Origin: an uncultured Collinsella sp.
Lineage (GTDB): Bacteria; Actinomycetota; Coriobacteriia; Coriobacteriales; Coriobacteriaceae
Direction of reading: 5' to 3'
Assembly (NCBI GenBank): GCA_900751665.1
Contig: CAADSV010000185.1
Location: 1-8,201, forward strand
DNA length: 8,201 nucleotides
The notes below the pieces were generated by a model that saw nothing but the letters and a program-made list of their open reading frames with translations, did not search any database and was not told the DNA's origin. This document shows positions 5,992 through 8,201 of this stretch, in pieces (position 1 is the first letter of the stretch; every line of letters starts with the position of its first letter). The translations under genes were made by a program, and so were the position numbers.

Positions 5992-6029
5992 GGGGCCCGT
6001 ATCCCATCGGATGCGGGCCCCTTTGCTTT
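5992..6029 (+). terminator. Intrinsic terminator of pgi
   Basis: GGGGCCCG (5992-5999) pairs with CGGGCCCC (6014-6021). The stem continues through a T-G wobble and four more pairs to a CATC tetraloop, about 13 pairs in all, and is followed by TTTGCTTT at 6022-6029. It starts 34 bases after the pgi stop. On the opposite strand the hairpin is not followed by a T-run, so it is not an obvious terminator for the ATPase gene ending at 6100. The rest of 5959-6099 shows nothing I recognise. Confidence 0.88.
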
Positions 6030-6099
6030 GCCGTGGTCCCGGGGCGCACGGCCTTTGTGGAACATCGCCGGGGCGCCGCGCGCTGCGAGAACCCTGCGC

Positions 6100-7404
6100 C
6101 TAGATCTCGGCCTCCGCATGGCCTCGCTGCGCCTCGGGCAGCTCCCCGTAGAGCGGATGGTCTTCGAGCCTAAAGCGCTCGACCTGTTCGGGAGTGCGAC
6201 CGCGTACAAAGAGCCACGAGCGATCGATCGGCGTCGCCATGAGCGTGCTGGGGAGCGCGTCGGCGCGGTCGGAAAACACCCGGGCACTCTCTGGATCCTG
6301 GAATGCCAGCACCAGATGCGTGTCGCAGTTGCCCATGATGGAGCGAGCGCGTGCCTCGCCATAGAGCGCATCGAGCTGGTTGGTCGACTGCAGCAGCAGC
6401 GTTGCCCAGATGTTGCGGCTTCGGATAATCGAGAGCACGTTGTCGATCTGGAGGATCTGCAGATTTGCGAAGTCATCGAGCATAAAGCGCACGGGCATGG
6501 GCAGGCTGCCGTCGGGCTGCCTATCGGCCTCACGAATGAGGCCCATAAACGCCTGCGAAATAAAGAGGCCGGTCAGCGGATCGAGATTGCGGTCAATATC
6601 GCTTACGGTTACAAACAGGGCGCAGGGGGTGTGTCCCATGGAAGCGAAGTCCACCTGATGGCACTCACGATAGAGCTGTGCCGCACCGTCGAATCCCAGA
6701 CACATGACCTTTTCGGCAAGGATGCCGACGATGCTCGCGTGCATGCGCTCGGCATTTTGCGTAATGGCGTAGCGCCGCCATAGCGAGAGGGCATAGCTTT
6801 GGGGGTCGGTCGTGATCAGGTCGTCAAACAATCGACCCGTGGCACCGTCCTGCAGGTGCTCGATCAGCTTGATGACCGAGCTGATCGTCTGCTCGTCGGC
6901 GGGCAGCTGTTCGGTGACGTAGGCGATAAGACACGACAGCAGGTTTGCCGCCGCATGATCCCAAAAAGGCTGGTTGTTGTCCTCGATGGGGCAGATGGCC
7001 TTTGCCACCGAGAGGATGTCCTGCTGGTTGGGCCTGCCGTCCGCCTTGCGGCGAATGTGCCTCAGGGGGTTGTAGCCGCAGCGCTCGATGCCGGGCGCAA
7101 GGGCCGGGACGGTGTTGAGGTCGGCGAAGTTGAGACATTGCACGCGGTAGCCGTGGGCTGCCAGCACGGGTCCCACTTCGCGACAGAGCGTGCCTTTGGT
7201 GTCGAGCACGATGTAGCTTGCGTTCATTTGCAGCAGGTTGGGCTTGAGGACGTTTCGGGTCTTGCCGGCTCCCGAGGGGCCGATCACAAGTGCGTTGTTG
7301 TTGAGTCCCGTTTGGCGGGTGTCGCAGGAAAGCGTTCGATCCTTGGCGAGGATGGTGGACGATGCGGACTCAGATGCGGCGAGGCGGCTGGCGAGGTTAG
7401 ACAT
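6100..7404 (-). CDS. VirD4/TraG-like type IV coupling ATPase lacking N-terminal membrane segments
   Basis: A 434-residue ATPase of the VirD4/TraG coupling-protein family, which delivers DNA-protein or protein substrates to type IV secretion channels. Numbered from ATG 7402-7404: TGLNNNALVIGPSGAGKT contains Walker A at 42-49. YIVLDTKGTL follows (the family usually has D-x-KGEL). FWDHAAANLLSCLIAYV at 147-163 is the conserved helical entry to the inner domain, and FMLDDFANL at 307-315 is Walker B. LLLQSTNQLDALYG at about 336-349 is the sensor-like TraG block, and the C-terminal FVRGRTPEQVERFRLEDHPLY block is typical. The N-terminus begins only ~41 residues before Walker A and has no transmembrane helix, whereas most VirD4/TraG proteins carry two. 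A strong RBS (AAGGAGG, 6-base gap) supports this start. It overlaps the ClpP-like gene by 8 bases, implying translational coupling. The family call is firm; whether it serves conjugation here is inference. Confidence 0.9.
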   Translation of the reverse strand: MSNLASRLAASESASSTILAKDRTLSCDTRQTGLNNNALVIGPSGAGKTRNVLKPNLLQMNASYIVLDTKGTLCREVGPVLAAHGYRVQCLNFADLNTVPALAPGIERCGYNPLRHIRRKADGRPNQQDILSVAKAICPIEDNNQPFWDHAAANLLSCLIAYVTEQLPADEQTISSVIKLIEHLQDGATGRLFDDLITTDPQSYALSLWRRYAITQNAERMHASIVGILAEKVMCLGFDGAAQLYRECHQVDFASMGHTPCALFVTVSDIDRNLDPLTGLFISQAFMGLIREADRQPDGSLPMPVRFMLDDFANLQILQIDNVLSIIRSRNIWATLLLQSTNQLDALYGEARARSIMGNCDTHLVLAFQDPESARVFSDRADALPSTLMATPIDRSWLFVRGRTPEQVERFRLEDHPLYGELPEAQRGHAEAEI

Positions 7405-8014
7405 GGGCGACCTCCTTGGTGGTCGAGAGGATTTCGTGGGCAAAGCCGAGCTCGACGGCGCGCTCGGCCGAAAGGTAGGTGTCTTTTGCAGTGAGGGACT
7501 GGATGCGCTTGGGCGTGAGGCCGCTGCGGTCCGAGAGGATTTGCGTGAGGGTCTTGCGGGTCTGCATGAGACGCCGGCTGGTTTCTTGCAGCGCAAGTGC
7601 CGAGCCGCCTGCCCCCTGGGGGATCAGCGGGTCGTGAATCATGAGCTCTGCATGGGGCGCCATACGGCGATCGTCGCCGCCCATAAAGATCACGGCGCCC
7701 ATGGACGCGGCGAATTCCAGGCAGACGGTGCGGATGGGGCACGATGCGAGGCGCATGGCGTCATAGATCGCAAGACCCGATCGCACGCTTCCGCCGGCGC
7801 TGGCGACAAATATGGTGATGGGGCGGCTGGGGTCGGCGGCATCGAGCAGGCGGATCTGCTGGCATAGGTCGTGGGCCATCGGGGTTTCGATGTTTCCCAT
7901 GACGGAGAGCTCGCGACGGGCGAGCATCTCATCGTAAATGCTGGTGAGCGTGATACCTCGGGCGGATTCACGCATGGTGAGGGGGCTGATGATGGGGGAA
8001 TGATTGGTGTCCAT
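7397..8014 (-). CDS. ClpP-family serine peptidase (divergent paralogue)
   Basis: A 205-residue ClpP-family serine peptidase, about the length of housekeeping ClpP. The ClpP fold is readable throughout: the head entry with GNIETPMAHDLCQQIRLLDA, ASAGGSVRSGLAIYDAM (71-87, where housekeeping ClpP has SPGGSV), the nucleophile Ser104 in FAASMGA, His127 in LMIHDPL and Asp178 in AKDTYLSAERA, so the whole Ser-His-Asp triad is present. The handle helix (about 140-172) is intact. The N-terminus (RESARGITLTSIYDEMLARREL) departs from the housekeeping type, whose N-terminal loops gate substrate entry and dock Clp ATPases. It is therefore probably a specialised paralogue, like the element- or phage-encoded ClpP-like proteases, and not the main ClpP. 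The start ATG at 8012-8014 follows AAAGGAG by 5 bases. The stop overlaps the start of the coupling ATPase by 8 bases. No Clp ATPase gene is visible. Whether the partner is a host Clp ATPase or the neighbouring ATPase is unknown. Confidence 0.9.
   Translation of the reverse strand: MDTNHSPIISPLTMRESARGITLTSIYDEMLARRELSVMGNIETPMAHDLCQQIRLLDAADPSRPITIFVASAGGSVRSGLAIYDAMRLASCPIRTVCLEFAASMGAVIFMGGDDRRMAPHAELMIHDPLIPQGAGGSALALQETSRRLMQTRKTLTQILSDRSGLTPKRIQSLTAKDTYLSAERAVELGFAHEILSTTKEVAHV
7411..7417 (-). promoter_or_regulatory. RBS deciding the start of the coupling ATPase
   Basis: AAGGAGG on the minus strand, 6 bases before ATG at 7402-7404, placed within the last codons of the ClpP-like gene. 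It rules out the longer open frame reaching 7596, whose extra 64 residues are an Arg/Pro/Ser-rich shadow of the ClpP-like frame. Confidence 0.85.
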
Positions 8015-8019
8015 GAGGA

Positions 8020-8026
8020 CTCCTTT
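8020..8026 (-). promoter_or_regulatory. RBS of the ClpP-like gene
   Basis: AAAGGAG on the minus strand, 5 bases (TCCTC) before ATG at 8012-8014. The gap to the upstream gene (8015-8077) shows no convincing -35/-10 pair, so the gene is probably expressed from a promoter further upstream. Confidence 0.75.
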
Positions 8027-8077
8027 CTGTTGGTTGTGTTGTGGAATAGGATTGTTGCCCGCGGAGGGGCTGGCGGG

Positions 8078-8200
8078 CTACAGGGTTCGTCCGAGCCTGA
8101 GATCGAGCTCGGTTGTGGGGCAGGCTGCCTGTTCGTGCGGCTCGCAAGCGCCAAGGGCTCCAAAGCGATGGAGCGTTGCGGCGGGCGTGGTGTAGGCGAG
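8078..8200 (-). CDS. C-terminal fragment of an unrecognised gene, cut by the window edge
   Basis: A minus-strand frame is open from the window edge to TAG at 8078-8080, giving 40 residues ending in TTELDLRLGRTL. Its mixed composition (Leu, Ala, Glu, Asp, with few Arg) looks more like protein than the competing open frame one base over, which is Arg-rich. The 63-base gap to the ClpP-like gene and the shared direction make it a plausible operon member. No family could be assigned from this fragment, and the coding call is tentative. Confidence 0.45.
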   Translation of the reverse strand, partial: LAYTTPAATLHRFGALGACEPHEQAACPTTELDLRLGRTL

Positions 8201-8201
8201 C

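Noticed and set aside
5992..6021. pgi terminator hairpin acting also on the ATPase transcript
   Set aside because: On the minus strand the stem is followed by TGGCTATAAG, not a T-run, so bidirectional intrinsic termination is not supported.
5959..6099. Possible element attachment site between pgi and the ATPase gene
   Set aside because: No tRNA end, direct repeat or integrase was visible in the window, so no boundary can be supported.
6028..6783. Plus-strand open frame across the 3' half of the coupling ATPase gene
   Set aside because: It is the reverse of a gene with Walker A, Walker B and TraG blocks. It starts next to the pgi terminator with no RBS and shows no protein family features.
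7405..7596. 64-residue N-terminal extension of the coupling ATPase
   Set aside because: Arg/Pro/Ser-rich shadow of the ClpP-like frame. The strong AAGGAGG before ATG 7402-7404 marks the real start.
8057..8080. GCCCGC/GCGGGC inverted repeat at the end of the truncated upstream gene
   Set aside because: Only a 6-bp stem with a 10-base loop and no T-run on either side, so it is not convincing as a terminator.

Overview
The window is a GC-rich chromosomal stretch from a Gram-positive bacterium. The strong GGAGG-type ribosome binding sites, a C-terminal sortase/LPXTG-like anchor, an UvrX-type Y-family polymerase paired with a YolD-like protein, and the GC-biased codon use all fit a gut actinobacterium of the Coriobacteriia, something like Collinsella. 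The taxon is my inference from style, not a database match.

Layout: (1) Positions 1-2131, plus strand, hold a large cell-wall-anchored surface protein. It has propeller-like repeats, a long acidic/helical insertion with three tandem 27-nt repeats, a Pro/Gly/Thr-rich stalk and an LPRAGD sorting signal. No signal peptide is visible, and the first ~25 codons overlap a terminator-like hairpin, so the gene is either 5'-truncated or begins before the window. (2) Positions 2128-4123, minus strand, hold a DNA-damage-tolerance operon: a UvrX/UmuC-like Y-family polymerase followed by an overlapping YolD-like gene. Its control region is unusually clear: TTGACG, 17 bp, TATTAT, then two tandem LexA/SOS-box-like palindromes, then GGGAGGA and a GTG start. 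(3) Positions 4124-5958, plus strand, hold a divergent glucose-6-phosphate isomerase gene (pgi) with a leader hairpin, a strong RBS and a good intrinsic terminator. (4) Positions 6100-8200, minus strand, hold a two-gene overlapping cassette: a ClpP-family serine peptidase followed by a VirD4/TraG-type coupling ATPase that lacks the usual N-terminal membrane segments. The C-terminus of a further upstream gene is cut by the window edge.

How the genes relate: pgi is core glycolysis. The polymerase and YolD-like genes form an SOS-type module. The ClpP/VirD4-like pair has the protein content of an integrative or conjugative element, or of an undescribed secretion/processing module, and is the part most likely to be novel. 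The surface-protein gene and the yolD-like gene converge so tightly that their stop codons share a CTAG palindrome, and the only strong terminator for the surface gene lies antisense inside the yolD-like coding region.

No tRNA, rRNA, CRISPR array, insertion sequence or att repeat was recognised. No gene-free stretch exceeds 300 bases. The longest are about 212 bases (4052-4263, the divergent promoter region) and 141 bases (5959-6099, holding the pgi terminator).
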